This document shows, piece after piece, positions 11,825 through 24,099 of a stretch of 64,000 nucleotides of DNA. The translations under genes were made by a program, and so were the position numbers. The stretch comes from Brachypodium distachyon (lineage: Eukaryota > Streptophyta > Magnoliopsida > Poales > Poaceae): assembly GCF_000005505.3 (NCBI RefSeq), contig NC_016132.3, forward strand, positions 55,256,914 to 55,320,913. The letters are read 5' to 3'. How positions within the stretch are numbered: position 1 is the stretch's first letter; each line of letters opens with the position of its first letter. A model generated the notes under the pieces. The model had not been told where the DNA came from, did not search any database, and saw only the letters and a list, made by a program, of their open reading frames with translations.

Positions 11825-13655
11825 ATGAGCAGATACGAGGGCGGCGGCGGCCATGGCGCGGCAGCGGTAGGAGGAGGAGGCGGGACGAAGGAGGACGCGC
11901 ACGAGCAGGACCTGGTGATGCCGGGGTTCCGGTTCCACCCGACGGAGGAGGAGCTCATCGAGTTCTACCTCCGCCGCAAGGTTGAGGGCAAGCGCTTCAA
12001 CGTCGACCTCATCACCTTCCTCGACCTCTACCGCTACGACCCTTGGGAGCTTCCAGGTCTCAAGTCTCCTTCTCTTCAATTCCCCTCTTTCTCTAGATCC
12101 CTTCAAGCAGATAACCCCGTCAATTCTTGATTTTGATTCCCTGCAGTGATCCATCCAAGGAGAGTGATTTTAATTTAATTTCTTGGTGATGTGTTGTACA
12201 TGTACACGTGTGCAGCAATGGCGGCGATTGGGGAGAAGGAGTGGTTCTTCTACGTGCCGCGGGACCGAAAGTACCGGAACGGGGACCGGCCGAACCGGGT
12301 GACGGCGTCGGGGTACTGGAAGGCGACGGGGGCGGACAGGATGATCAGGGCGGAGAGCAGCAGGCCGATAGGGCTCAAGAAGACGCTCGTCTTCTACTCA
12401 GGCAAGGCGCCCAAGGGCGTCCGCAGCAGCTGGATCATGAACGAGTACCGCCTCCCCACCGCTGATACCCACCGCTACCACAAGGTAACTCATTAATTTG
12501 CACACCGGCCGCATGCATCTTGCGCAAGACATGAACTAGCTAGATATCACCAATTTTGCTTTCGATCTCGGTTCCAAACTTCCAATTGGAGTTACACGTA
12601 CACATATATAGGGGCCGGTGAATTATCTACCTAGGGTTTCTTCTCCCGTTCGCTCCGTGGTGTTCTTGCCCATGAATCAATGATGACTGGCCTACTCGAT
12701 TGGATCTAGGAGTCCCTAATTACTACCTGGAATCTTGGACATACTACTCTCCTTGGATCTTTAACCTTGACTGGAATTAGTTGCAGCTATAGTTCTGAAC
12801 TAAATTTCCGGGTAGATCGACATCCCCAATTCTCTTCTTCGTATGCCACTTGCCAAAATTCGCTCTTCGTTAACCTGCATCAATATGATCTCCTTTGCGT
12901 CCATGACTTTGCAGACGGAAATCTCCCTCTGCCGCGTCTACAAGCGCACCGGCATCGACGACGGCCACTCCTCGTCCCGGTCAACGCCCTCATCCCGTGC
13001 CGCCGCCGCCACCGCACGCCATGACAACAACAACAACAAGCAAGCAGCAGCTGGTAATTCATCCTCCACATCCACGCCCACGCCGCCGCCCACTCCGTCC
13101 AAGCTCCACCTTCTCCAACAAGGCTCCCCCGAGTGCACCTCGCCGCCCCCGGCAACCATCGCCACAGATCACCAAGCTCGCGGGCACAGGACAAAGCCCT
13201 GCGGCGCGTTATCAGGGTACTTGCAACAGTCGGCCGCGGGCGATCAGCAACAGCAGGATCAGGGAGCAGCGTTGCTGCACTACCAGCCGCAGCAGTACTC
13301 CGGTGGCAAGAACAACACGAATAATGGCGCCGCCTTCGCGTCGACGACAACGTACTCGCTGCTCAGCCTGGTGAACGCGGCCTCCATGGGCGCCGGCGGG
13401 GCCTCCGCGGCAGCCATTGACGAGCTCAACACGCTCGTGGGCGGTGCCCAGCCGGCGGCGTCTTACCATATCCCGGGGACCGGAAGCCTGCTGCACCACG
13501 ACCACTTCGTCGTTCCCCTGCCGACGCCGACGACGGCGCCGCTGGGGACGCTGCCGATGTCGCTGGCTGCCATCTCGGACAAGATGATCTGGGACTGGAA
13601 CCCGATCCCCGACGCGGCTGGCACCAGAGACTACGGTGGCGCGGGATTCAAGTGA
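11825..13655 (+). CDS. NAC35: NAC-domain transcription factor, NAC35/LOV1 type (413 aa)
   Basis: Three exons: 11825-12056, 12216-12484 and 12915-13655, all with GT-AG borders and no internal stop. The NAC DNA-binding and dimerisation domain covers about residues 31-180: subdomain A with [18 protein letters not shown] (32-49), B with [12 protein letters not shown] with [17 protein letters not shown] and [12 protein letters not shown] with [16 protein letters not shown] and WIMNEYRLP, and E with [10 protein letters not shown]. The [31 protein letters not shown] sequence is characteristic of the Arabidopsis ANAC035/LOV1 group. A Gly-rich N-terminus precedes it. The C-terminus is low-complexity (Asn, Pro, Gln, Ala), as in NAC activation regions, and ends near a [12 protein letters not shown] motif. 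Known relatives act in the nucleus in cold response and flowering time; that role is inferred here. Confidence 0.95.
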
Positions 13656-15926
13656 AGGACGGGTCAAGCAAAATGCATGCGCGCGGCCATGATACAGTGC
13701 ATGCACATGTGCATGGCTTCTGGTACCAATTGTTCTCTCTCTCTTACGATCGAGTTTCTACGACGGTTCACAGTTGTTAATTCAGAGGATAATCGAACAA
13801 TGTAAGCAGCAATTATACCATTCATGCCTCCTGTCAAAAAGAGATCGATGACATACCTTCGTAATTATAACTAGTACTACTATATCATCAAGAATTTCAG
13901 GATAGGCAATCTGTAGTAATCGATCCAATTCCTAATGAGTTGCATATAATAAACTCCTCATGGATGTGACACTCGATTACTACTACTCTGCACCATTATT
14001 CAGTCATTTTTATCAGGACCAGTGCAGCACAGGACTGAGCGCACGTACTTGATTGTTTAGTCAAAAGTGCCTCTCTTGTTTAACTGTCTGACTTTGGACA
14101 GTACTGCCCCGCTGCTGCACATAAAATAATGCTCGATCTGGCCCGCATGATTGGGCGATGACCATGGCAGAGATTGCTTCCCCGGAATGATTGGGAGAGA
14201 GAGAGAACTTGCATTCGCAGCAGGCCGCGGGTCGTTTGTCTGGTGTCCACGCATGCACAGGACCGTGTCAGAGATGGACGGACGTGAGGATTATAGCCTG
14301 TGGCAATCATGTGAGCGCAGCATTTGTCTTCTCCCTATATACGTGCTGCATGACTTGGTGCAGCATGTTTGTCATGGGCTGTAGCCACCAGATTAAATTA
14401 TCGTTCATCTTTGTCTCTGCTCGTACTGGCTGTGAAAGATGAATTTGTCAGAGTGTGTCATGGGAGTGGAACTCGATCGGCAACGACACGGCCTGTAGTG
14501 TGTGCATTGCCTGTTTGGGCCTCGCAAATGTGTGTGGGGATGGAAAGGAGAAGAAGGTGAAATGCGCGCGGTGGCCGCATGGGTGGGGGGATAAGAAGAT
14601 ACCTTCTGTCTAGCCCCTGCTTGCCCGTGCATGAGAGGATCTTTGATCGACTGGATACGACAGTCTATGTTGGTAGCTATGACCTAAGCTAAATAACCTG
14701 CTCTCTGTTTGTGAAATGTATGCGCAGGTATACTTCTTCTTGGTACATTTTAGATTCTCATCTTCTTGTTATGACGTAGGAGTGTATGTAGGAGAGTACA
14801 CCTAGCTCTAGCTAGTACTTTTGAAAAAGAGTGAGCATCCCCGACCTCTGTATCGATATATTCACATACGGTAGTTAAGTCGTGTAAGTAAACGTAAATT
14901 AAGAACTGTGGTATCAAAGAAGTATTGGTGATGCAGTTCAGTTCCCACAAAAGCCATGATATGCTTCAACCCGTGGTATGTACCATTGCAGAGCCACGCA
15001 CATGACGACTCAAGGATGGATCATCTTACCATCTGTAAGACCTCGCATGCGACCCCAAAAAAACCGTCCTGTATCAGAATAAGACATGTTTATTTTTTTT
15101 CTAGTGATCCGTGTGGGAGCATAGCCTTTACATTAAGACTTATTGTCATGTTTTAAGCTGGACATGTCAAGAAACCCACAGTTAAACACTCTTTACTAAC
15201 ACGTCAAATTGTCGAAGGCAAGGTCCCGCTGGATGGTGTCTTTGAAAGACAGATGAGCAATCTTCTTGGACGATATCCGCCCATTTCAGAAAGGGCGGCT
15301 CAGAACACACCTTGTGAAATAAGAATAGCCATGTGGGCCATATACGCCAGCAATATCTAGAATAATAACCCACATGTTAGTATGCCTATTGGTCAACCGT
15401 CAGAAATAGGCCACAAGTATGCGAGGGTTCCATATAGTTGTGAGCACACAGTATATTCCCGCTACGCTCCTGCTTGAGTGCGCAGAGGCTTTCCACCATG
15501 CATCGATCAAGATAAAACTATCATGGTTTTGTGTTTACCACAAAATACCTCTTCCATTAACTTGCAGCAATGGTTACATCATGTATGAGAACAGACACAA
15601 TGGGATTGGGTGGAGATTCTACCAGGAAGAGGAACTCGAATATTTCGCCATCCGCGCCAATTAGTTCATGGGCCACTTGGTTTTGTGGCAAGATATGTCG
15701 AACATTTGTCCACAAATGAACTCCTCCTTGGTGTGAATGGGCAAGGAACCACTTTTGTCCACTTAGTTGGACAAATGCCAATAAAATCATTGAAGCGCCA
15801 CTAGAAATAACTTAATGCTTTAGTTAAGGGTTTTTCCCTGTTTTTAATTTCCTGGATGTCTTTTATATGTAAATGATGTACTCATGAAACTATGTATCGA
15901 TAATTTATAGTAATAAAATATATGTA

Positions 15927-16020
15927 CTTCCTCTGATCGATAAAGAGTGTTGTCCACTTGGTACAAAATTTGTATTGACTTAGTACAAAATGGGCAACAC
16001 TTTTTATGGACCGGAGGGAG
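15927..16020. mobile_element. Stowaway-like MITE (94 bp)
   Basis: Ends are imperfect inverted repeats (CTTCCTCTGATCG and GGACCGGAGGGAG) and the element is flanked by TA on both sides (15925-15926, 16021-16022), the Tc1/mariner target duplication. Confidence 0.85.
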
Positions 16021-17799
16021 TATTTCGTTATGTGGCACACAAATATTTATTTATTTTCCCCAATTTACACGTTCACACTTCGTGCAAGAACAATGCACAT
16101 CTATATAGAAAATAAGAGTTTTTTTTAAAGAACTTTCACCTTCTCAACACATGCATGTGCCCCCAAAACCGAACAAAATCAATTCATCCCACACTCACTA
16201 GCGCACAAAGTGTGGGCGTATTCCAAAACGCGGGTGGATATAGAAAGGGAGCACTCATGCAGGCATCTCATTCCTACTACGTTTGAGCAAACCTCGTTTG
16301 ATGACGTCATCCATCAATTGGCCGGGGCTGACCCATACGGCCGGGAGCGTCCATGGATTCCTTTCCCACCCACCGGCCGTGCAGAGAAACGTACGTACAG
16401 AGACGCCGGCGGCGCTATATATGATCCTTGGGATCGAGCTAGCTAGCAAAGCAAAGCAACCAAGACACCCCGGCCCCGTTGTTTGCACACGTAGGCGTGT
16501 AAAGCGGCGGGCACCGCACGATTAACGTACGTCGCCGCGTGAGCTTGGGCGGGCCCCCGTGCTGCGTTCGAGTACCAGAGCTGGCACCCACACATCGGTG
16601 ATCGAGCTTAGCCATAGCAGGCTAGCTAGCGGCCTAGCGCCATGATGATGATCGACGATGGATCGAGCTCTGTATGAATGATGAGCGCCACCACAACCCC
16701 CAGCCCCATTTTAGATCCGCCTCATTTGCTAGCTGCTGAACTCCTCTCCCGATCGACCGCGCCTTTTTGGCCCACACACAGACACGCTGCACAGATCAGA
16801 TGGCCTCTCGCGCGCACGCTCGCCCTACACTAACACATGCACATGTTCCGATCCATCGATCTGATGATTAAACCTTGGCGCGCGCAAGTTTAGGGGCGAA
16901 ACAGAGTGCCGCTTTTCGGGGTAATAAAGGGCCAGCTTTTCGCGCACGCGCGATTACTCCTGCTCCCATCGGGCATCAGACATGATGAACTCGTTGAAAC
17001 TGCGTGCTAGTACGAGCACTACTTGATCGCAAAAAGGTTTCGTTCATTGATGCACCTTTCGAGTCCTGATGAAGTGCTGATATACTCCTGTAGGACAGTA
17101 TAGGCGGTACTTTTGTATGGTCTATCGCTTCCGTCCCGTGAATATCAGCGCGTGCCAGGTGAGGAACGTCTGTGCAGGCACCTGTATGGTACGTACGTGC
17201 TCTTGCACGCGCGCGCCCTGCTGACCTGAAGCTAACGTCTCGCCCGCTCCCCCATGCGCGCGTGCGGGCGGGCTGGAGAGGAAAAAAGATCTCCGACCAC
17301 CACAACCACACCGCGCACGGCGCTTCATTTGGTGGTCGCCCGTGCGCGCGCGCGGTGGGAGACAAACTGCTTACTACTTCACGCGTTTCTTGCTTCACGG
17401 GTTCGTTGGCAGCACACTAGTACTAGAGCGGAACAGTGGTACTTGAATGTTTCCATGCAATCCGGAATCCTTTTACAGGTTGTGTACTTGCGGGATGCTT
17501 CTACAGTCCCACAAAGCACGATCAGGGATTCAGGACACGAGAGACTCGGTCGCTCGACTGTCATGTCATGTCATGTATGTCGTGCATCTAGGCTAGATGC
17601 GCGCGAGACAGGCCCGGCCGGCACACTTTTAAAAATCCTTTCACCCTGCAGGCGGGCGGGCGGACAGTAAACCCAACAGAGGCAGAGTTGCAAGGCATTC
17701 TAACATTGATAGTACGAACAAGAGGCGGAGGCAGCACAGCATTCAATTCCTGCGGTGAGACTATTGTTGTCAGTAGCCAGTTGATCCGGCCAGTGCTGC

Positions 17800-18310
17800 A
17801 TGCCTATGCTGGCCGGGTCCAGCCACCGCCCGTTCTTTTAAGACAAGGACGCGCTATACATCTTGATCAGTCGGTCACCGACTCACCTGTGTATCTGACC
17901 GGGCCAAGATCTGACGACGACCGGCTTATTTCTCCAGACTCCAGCTCGTTGCCTCGGCCATTCAGTAAATCTCAGTGTTGTGTGCTCTGCGGCGGGCAAA
18001 ATTCTCCACCAAGACCGACCTAGACAGATCGAACTCCATGGTGTAATAACTAGGTAGCTAGAAACACATAAAACTGAATAACAGCACAAACAGCACTGTC
18101 AGTTCAGCAAAGTAAATAGAAAGAGAACCATCTCTCTTTTTTTAGAACATACAAAGAGAACTGTTTTTTTTTTGTTTTTTTTTTTGAGAATATACAAAGA
18201 GAACTAGTACCCCGATGATGTTCTCCTGCTACCTAAAGCAGCATTGACCCTTTTTTTGAGAACAAGCATTGGCCTAATAGGACGATTCCGATGTTCTCGA
18301 CTTTCCTCAT
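17800..18310 (+). repeat. left copy of a direct repeat flanking the MATE gene
   Basis: Sequence around 17800-17918 (GGGTCCAGCCACCGCC ... AAGACAAGGACGCGCTA ... GGTCACC) recurs at about 21529-21632. The tract with AAACTGAATAACAG at about 18068 recurs near 21655, and a TTCCGATGTTCTCGACTTT-like tract (about 18285) near 21720, in the same order and orientation. Confidence 0.75.
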
Positions 18311-19028
18311 GAGTCTAGAAGGCCGAAAGGGATTAATTTCTTGAGTCCAAACAAACACAGCCCAGCACGTTTGATGAGTAGCCCAGCAGCGCCTGGTACG
18401 TATCCTGCAAGGCCAATTGAATTCCAGGACACGGGCCATTCAGCGCGGCCCATCAGACTCCAGTAACTCCTCAACAAACGGGCTGCTAGTTGGATGCACT
18501 GACTTGGGCTGGTAACGATGGGGCCTTTTGTGATGGCTGAGATTTTTTTGAATATTCTGTTGGTATCCTCTGAAAAAAAGCCGAATATTCTGAAGGTAGA
18601 TTTTTTTCCCTCAAAAAGATTTTTTTTTAAGAATACCTTGACGGTGGAGCAGTGCTTCTTTCGGCTACCATAAATCGCACGCCAGGACGAGATCGGACCA
18701 CGAGTTTCCGGCTGGATCCTCCACCTAGAACAGTTTCATGTCTGGACAGCAAAACGACACGTCACGTAACTCGCTCCCGCCACCAAACGCGCAAACAAGC
18801 AATGGAAACGTAATTACTCCTGCTCCTCAGTCTCGATCGATTCGCATCGCATGGTCCAACCCAATGGATCCATGGCCATGGGTATCCAAATCCAAACCAT
18901 CAATCCAGACAAGGACATGTGACACGATCAAACGAGGTTGCCGAGAAGAAGAAAAGATCCCTTTCCTTTCCTGCAATGCAAAAGCTGGTTTCTGAGTTCT
19001 GACCCACTGGGAAGAGTTGAGTTTAGCG

Positions 19029-21297
19029 ATGGGGCCGGACAGCGGCGAGGACGCGGCGGCGGTGAGCGGCGTGGGATCAGCGGCGCTTATGGTGTGGGAC
19101 GAATCACGGCGTCTCTGGTCCATCGGCACCCCGATCGCCATCGCGACGCTCAGCATGTACGCCGTGAGCTCGGTGACCACCATCTTCGTGGGCCACCTGG
19201 GCAACCTGCCGCTGGCGGCGGCATCCATCGCGCTCTCCGTCTTCTCCACCTTCTCCCTGGGCTTCCTCCTGGGCATGGGCAGCGCCCTGGAGACGCTCTG
19301 CGGGCAGGCATTCGGCGCCGGCCAGGTGGCCATGCTGGGCGTCTACCTGCAGCGGTCCTGGATCGTGCTCCTCTGCGCCGCGCTCCTCATGGTGCCATTC
19401 TACGTCTTCGCCGAGCCGCTCCTCCTGGCCGCGGGGCTCCAGGACGCCGCCCTGGCGCGCGACGCCGCCGCGTTCGCGCTCTGGATCATGCCGGGCGCCT
19501 TCTCCTTCGCCGTCAACTTCCCCACCGCCAAGTTCTTGCAGGCGCAGAGCAAGGTGGCCGTGCTCGCCTGGATCGGCATCGCCGGGCTCTGTTTCCATGT
19601 CGCGTTTAGCTATCTGCTTGTGACTGTCCTCGGCTGGGGCGCGCCGGGCGCCGCGGCGGCATACGATGTTTCTCTATGGGCCATTGCGTTGGGCCAGGCG
19701 GCGTATATTGTTGGGTGGTGCAGGGAGGATGGATGGAGGGGTTGGTCCATGGCGGCGTTCAACGAGATGTGGGCATTCGTCAAGCTCTCGCTTGAGTCGG
19801 CTGTCATGCTCTGCCTCGAGATTTGGTACCTCGGCATGATCACCGTCCTCACCGGACACCTCCAGGACGCGCAGATCGCCGTCGACTCCCTCGGCATCTG
19901 GTAAGTGTCTGGGGACTGGGGACTACTTAGTTATTATAACCAGCAAAATTACAGCTTCAGCTTGATGATGATGACATGCAGCACACTCAACTGTATAACT
20001 GAAAATACTAGCATGGCCGATGCTTCAGTTCAGTGTACAGTGTACTGACGACTATGGCTGACCAAAAAAAAAAATTGTGCTTTTGTCAGCATGAACATAA
20101 ACGGATGGGAGGGTATGATCTTCATTGGCCTCAATGCTGCTATCAGGTCAGGTTAATCAATTAAAATTGAAACTGCACATACAAAATGGGAGTGCTGCTT
20201 GTGTTGTTCTCCAGAAACTGAACCATTGTTCCTCCTCTGAACTGTTGCGCCGTGTCAGTGTTCGAGTCTCCAATGAGCTGGGCTCTGGCCGTCCAAGGGC
20301 GGCGATGCACGCCGTCATCGTCGTCATCGCCGAGTCGCTGCTCATCGGACTGATTTGCATGGCCCTGGTGCTCATCTTCAGAGACTACTTTGCCATCATC
20401 TACACCAACGATGTGGAGCTCCAGCACGCCGTCTCCAAGATTGCAGGGCTGCTTGGCTTGACCATGGTGCTCAACAGTGTGCAGCCTGTAGTTTCAGGTA
20501 TGCTTTTTTTTTTCCAGTTCCCTTGACAGCATGATGATGATTTTGTTTTTCTGTTCTTTGTCACCTCATTATCATCTGAGGAGTTGATCTGGTTCTGGTT
20601 CAGGGGTTGCAATTGGAGGAGGATGGCAAGGCCTTGTCGCGTACATCAATCTAGGCTGCTACTATGTTTTCGGATTACCCTTGGGCTACCTTCTTGGTTA
20701 CAAGTTCAACTACGGAGTTGGGGTAAATGATAATGTCAATTGAATTAATGCAAATTACAAACAAAAAGAATACATGCCAATGAATTTCTGGTTTAATTTT
20801 GTTGTGATCTCAGGGGATTTGGATTGGCATGCTCTGTGGGGTTGCACTTCAGACAGTTATTTTGCTCTTCATCGTGTGGAGAACAGATTGGAAAGCAGAG
20901 GTACCTTTTTTGCCCTCTTTTTTTTGCCAAAAATTTGATGAACACATTTCGAAAATAATTAAAGGGAGAATGCAACTCCATCCTTAGCCTGACAAAATGC
21001 CTGGAACCTCTGGATATAAGAACAGGTGTCAAAAAAACATTTCCAATATTCCTACAAAGCTTGAGTAACCACACAACACATCATATGAGCATTACCTACG
21101 GCCTCTCTCTTTGCATGAGTTCAGACATGTTTTATGTAAAAAAAAAAAGAAACCTACTGGTTAGGACAATGTTCCATTTCTACCTTTAATTTCTCGTCTC
21201 GTCTCGTTGTTGACTATTGCAGGCTGCACTAGCTTCAAGCCGTGTGCGACAGTGGGGCGGCACCGGTGAAACCAAAGCTCTGTTGGAAGAGAATTAG
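19029..21297 (+). CDS. MATE-family efflux transporter (DETOXIFICATION type, 482 aa)
   Basis: Six exons: 19029-19900, 20090-20146, 20259-20497, 20604-20722, 20814-20900 and 21223-21297. Phases fit at every junction. MATE carriers export organic cations, flavonoids or other metabolites in exchange for H+ or Na+ across the plasma membrane or tonoplast. Family blocks visible are [33 protein letters not shown] (first MATE repeat, about residues 80-97), [36 protein letters not shown] (second repeat) and [14 protein letters not shown]. About 12 membrane segments are expected and the hydrophobicity agrees. The short N-terminus is Gly/Ala/Asp-rich and the C-tail is about 25 residues. Substrate and subclass cannot be read from sequence alone. 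Confidence 0.94.
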
Positions 21298-22531
21298 GAA
21301 AGGTCACCTAATATAAGCTCTTCTTTTACCTCTTCCCACATAGTACTTGTCATGGTAATTTTTGGAGTATAATAGGATATGGAAATCGGGTTGAAGATGT
21401 TTAATGAATTACTATGTGTGTCTGAATATACATGAATCGTCGTGTGAAGCCCGTTTATCGGGGGGAAAAAAATCATGATGTGAGCCGATTAATTTGGGGG
21501 ACTGGTGCATATGCCTGAGCGCATCTTGTCTGCCTATGCTGGGTCCAGCCACCGCCCCTTTTTTAAGACAAGGACGCGCTACATATCTTTGGTCATTTGG
21601 TCACCAGTATGTAACTGACCACACGAAGATCAGTACTCCATGCTCCACACGGTTAAACTGAATAACAGTACAGGAGGCATTTGTTCATGACAACAAGTAA
21701 ACACGGAGAGAACTATTCTAATGTTTCCGACTTTTCTCTGTACAGGGAAACCAAGTTTAGGGGATTAGTTCCAAGTTTCGAACCAAAACTGAGGGAGGAA
21801 TTAAGCAAGAATCATCATTCGTATGCTATTCTTCCATTTCGTTCAGCTCATCAGTGCTGTGAACCTTGAAAACATACGTGCTCTGCCTTGTATAATTGAG
21901 TACCCAGATGATGTGTAGCTGCATCAGTGCAAGCTCCTCCTATTCATCATGTGGCCATCAATTAGATTAGATCCTCGTATGGCGGAGTATTTGTTTTTGA
22001 GAACGGCGGAGTATATTTGTTAACACCGCAGGAACCCGAGAGCCCAGAACATATGGCCACTTCAAGCTCCTGGTTAAAGATTCTGAACGTGGGTGGCCGC
22101 AGACGTTTAATAAATAGAGTACCTTGGCGGCCCGTAGAAGTTCATTGCTCCGTTGGTCGGGCCAGAATGCTACAACCTACAAGTATGGGCCGAAGTGCGC
22201 CTTTACCGGGCCGAGTACTCATTCCCCAACTTCGCTGTCCTTGTACGCGCGGCTGTGCTAGTTTTTCGGAAAAAGGAGTAAATACTGACTGGAACATCCC
22301 TCGAAAGAAGAGGGGAAACGGGTCAGGCTAGAAGAACGGTTGAAGACTAGACCGGTCGGTCCTATAGGCTTTGAATTCGTTGGGAAAAAAAAAAGGGAAA
22401 CATCGAGCAAAGACTTGAGAACACAGTGCAACATTTCTCCGAATCAAAAGACCCCTCGAACCAACCTGAAGACTCGCCTGCAGATCAGTGGTTGACGTAC
22501 GTTTGCGCCTGCAGTATTTTCCGGTCCGGAG
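21298..22531. other. intergenic downstream of MATE
   Basis: The MATE 3' UTR probably lies in the first 250 bp. The right copy of the flanking repeat follows (21525-21745). No gene was recognised in the rest. Confidence 0.5.
21525..21745 (+). repeat. right copy of the direct repeat flanking the MATE gene
   Basis: Same block order as at 17800-18310, with small indels: GGGTCCAGCCACCGCC, AAGACAAGGACGCGCTAC, GGTCACC, then AAACTGAATAACAG and a TTTCCGACTTTTC tract. The spacing between blocks is shorter here. Confidence 0.75.
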
Positions 22532-22536
22532 ATATC

Positions 22537-23606
22537 TGTTGAATAATTATGTAATTTCGATGAATATTTAATCCAGAAGAACAGTGTGTAAAACATGTAG
22601 CACATTATATCATGCAAACTAGACAAATTAAATAGCAACGCACAGCAATAAAACTCATCTAATTTCACGGCATGAATAATAGAACTACTAATCAAAATCA
22701 ACAAGAAAGAGCAGATTACGTACGGTGCCGTGCTCTTTTCTTGTGTTTGTTTGTTTGTTGAGGTCGGTGACGAGTCCGGTGGCCTCGATGTTTACGCCGG
22801 CAGCAGCTGCAGCCTTGACTACCTCCTGAGCAGCGGCCAGTGCCTGCGCTTGCGCCTGTGCAGCAGCAGTTGTCTGGGCTTGGAGTTGGGCAGCCTGCTG
22901 CTGTGCTTGGAGTTGTGTAGTCTGCTGCTGCTGAGCTAGAGCGGCAGCCTGAGCCGCGGGATCTCCGAGGTCGTCGGCCATTGGCGATGAAGATGCCGAC
23001 GAAACAGAGACGTGAAGAAACGAGCAGTCGCGTGAGAACGCTCCCCAAAAACCTTATCGACCGTCTCCCGGGCAGGATTTCGAAGGTCGGGGTTCCGGAG
23101 GCCTGCTCTCCCGGCGATTTGTGCACGCAGTCGATGGGATGGAGTAGCAGTTGGCGGCGAACAACGAGATTGGATCGTGGGCGTGACGGCTAGAGTTTTT
23201 TGCGTCGTCCGTCCGGAGGTCGGGGTAGTCTTATTATATAGGCGCGCAGGCGGACTTCGGTTCGGTTTAGGAAACCAAAACCGACTCCGCAATTATCGGG
23301 ATTTGTTACGCGTCCGCAACGGATTCTGACTGCCAAAAAGATAAGCACGACCCGGCACGGCTCGATCCACGAAACGCGACGCGCGCACGAGGCGAGGCGA
23401 GCGGAGGAGGAGGAGCATGCATAGAGATTTCCCTTACTCACTTGCTCAAGAGGTGAGAACCAACATATCTTATATATTAGTCCAACTCCTCTTAAACTAG
23501 TAATGTGGTACTATTCCCACTTCCTCATCCCACTACATGAATGGGCTTTTGAGATTTTCCAAAAATTGATTTCAGATTGGGCGTTGGGCTACCCAAAATT
23601 CCAACA
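22537..23606 (-). mobile_element. solo LTR of a Ty1/copia family (1070 bp)
   Basis: In element orientation it starts TGTTGGAATTTTGGG (at 23606) and ends CAACA (at 22537). It is flanked by a perfect 5-bp duplication ATATC (22532-22536 and 23607-23611) and has no internal region, so it is a solo LTR left by LTR-LTR recombination. It belongs to the same family as the LTRs at 53266-54053 and 58539-59271. It is the longest of the three and retains both a TATA box (TATATAATAAG, minus, near 23242-23232) and the embedded reading frame at 22981-22688. Confidence 0.93.
22688..22981 (-). CDS. LTR-embedded Ala/Gln-rich ORF (97 aa if unspliced), putative retroelement first exon
   Basis: The frame starts with an ATG in a good context about 250 bp downstream of the LTR TATA box. 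It encodes MADDLGDPAAQAAALAQQQQ, then imperfect QLQAQ and AQAQA repeats and a VVKAAAAAGVNI segment. No known domain is visible. Just after the Asn/Gln/Thr-rich end (near 22730) lies ACC followed by GTACGTAAT, a good splice-donor consensus also present at the same place in the two LTRs near 53.9 and 59.1 kb. The natural product may therefore be spliced rather than end at the TAG at 22688. This copy is stranded in a solo LTR and has no downstream gag. Whether it is translated is unknown. Confidence 0.4.
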   Translation of the reverse strand: MADDLGDPAAQAAALAQQQQTTQLQAQQQAAQLQAQTTAAAQAQAQALAAAQEVVKAAAAAGVNIEATGLVTDLNKQTNTRKEHGTVRNLLFLVDFD

Positions 23607-23611
23607 ATATC

Positions 23612-24099
23612 ATCATGGCTTAATAAAAGAAGCGCAGGGAACCGAAGCAACGGCTCTCCGCGGTAGTCCTCGCCTATCGATCGGACAGCAATGCCATGGC
23701 TAACCGTCCTTTGCAACGCACCGAACTTCCTTTCCGCTGGGCTATAGCATTAGCCTAACCCCCCATGTACATTTAAACTCGCCAGCCAAACAGTGGCACC
23801 TTTACACATTACACGGGGCGGGGCTCAGCCCGTGTGCCGGTGCCGACCGCGCCCACCCAGTACGTGGTGCAGTGAATGAAGTGATCGTCGATCGGGCCGG
23901 ACAACGTTACATCCAACCGACGCATGCAGCTGCGTTTATTAATTGGAAAGAGGACTCTATCTCTCATCGATCAAACTGGCGGGCCGATCCATCGGGACAG
24001 AGAACAAGAAGACGACAAGGCAAGCGCACGCACCATCCCTTTGCATTTGGCGGATTATTGGATGCCCGGAAGGTGATCGATCGATCGAGGTCTCGGGGG
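23612..24099. other. intergenic, probable MLO promoter and 5' UTR
   Basis: No gene seen. An open frame runs from 23872 into the MLO first exon, but the MLO-like sequence starts only at the ATG at 24100, so I treat the upstream part as leader. Confidence 0.5.

Larger units (their letters stand above)
13656..19028. other. intergenic between NAC and MATE genes
   Basis: No gene recognised. It contains a Stowaway MITE (15927-16020) and the left copy of the repeat that also lies downstream of the MATE gene (17800-18310). It also has T- and A-rich runs at 18130-18190 and 18600-18640. The stretch 15180-15800 has weak coding-like texture but no identifiable domain. Confidence 0.5.

Noticed and set aside
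13212..13706. 164-codon minus-strand ORF opposite NAC exon 3
   Set aside because: Arg-rich translation of the complement of a GC-rich exon; no domain, and the plus strand has a full NAC explanation.
15182..15804. Possible gene or TE fragment between NAC and MATE
   Set aside because: Open frames on both strands are short and I could not tie any of them to a family.
19104..19598. 164-codon minus-strand ORF opposite MATE exon 1
   Set aside because: Shadow frame caused by high third-position GC; composition is Glu/Gly/Arg-rich without a domain.
22716..22981. Host gene encoding an A/Q-rich protein upstream of MLO
   Set aside because: The frame lies wholly inside a solo LTR with a perfect target duplication and is shared with the LTRs near 53.8 and 58.9 kb, so it belongs to the retroelement.
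23872..24099. Upstream in-frame extension of the MLO protein (ATG at 23872)
   Set aside because: The extension has no MLO similarity and MLO proteins start shortly before the first helix; the ATG at 24100 fits better.
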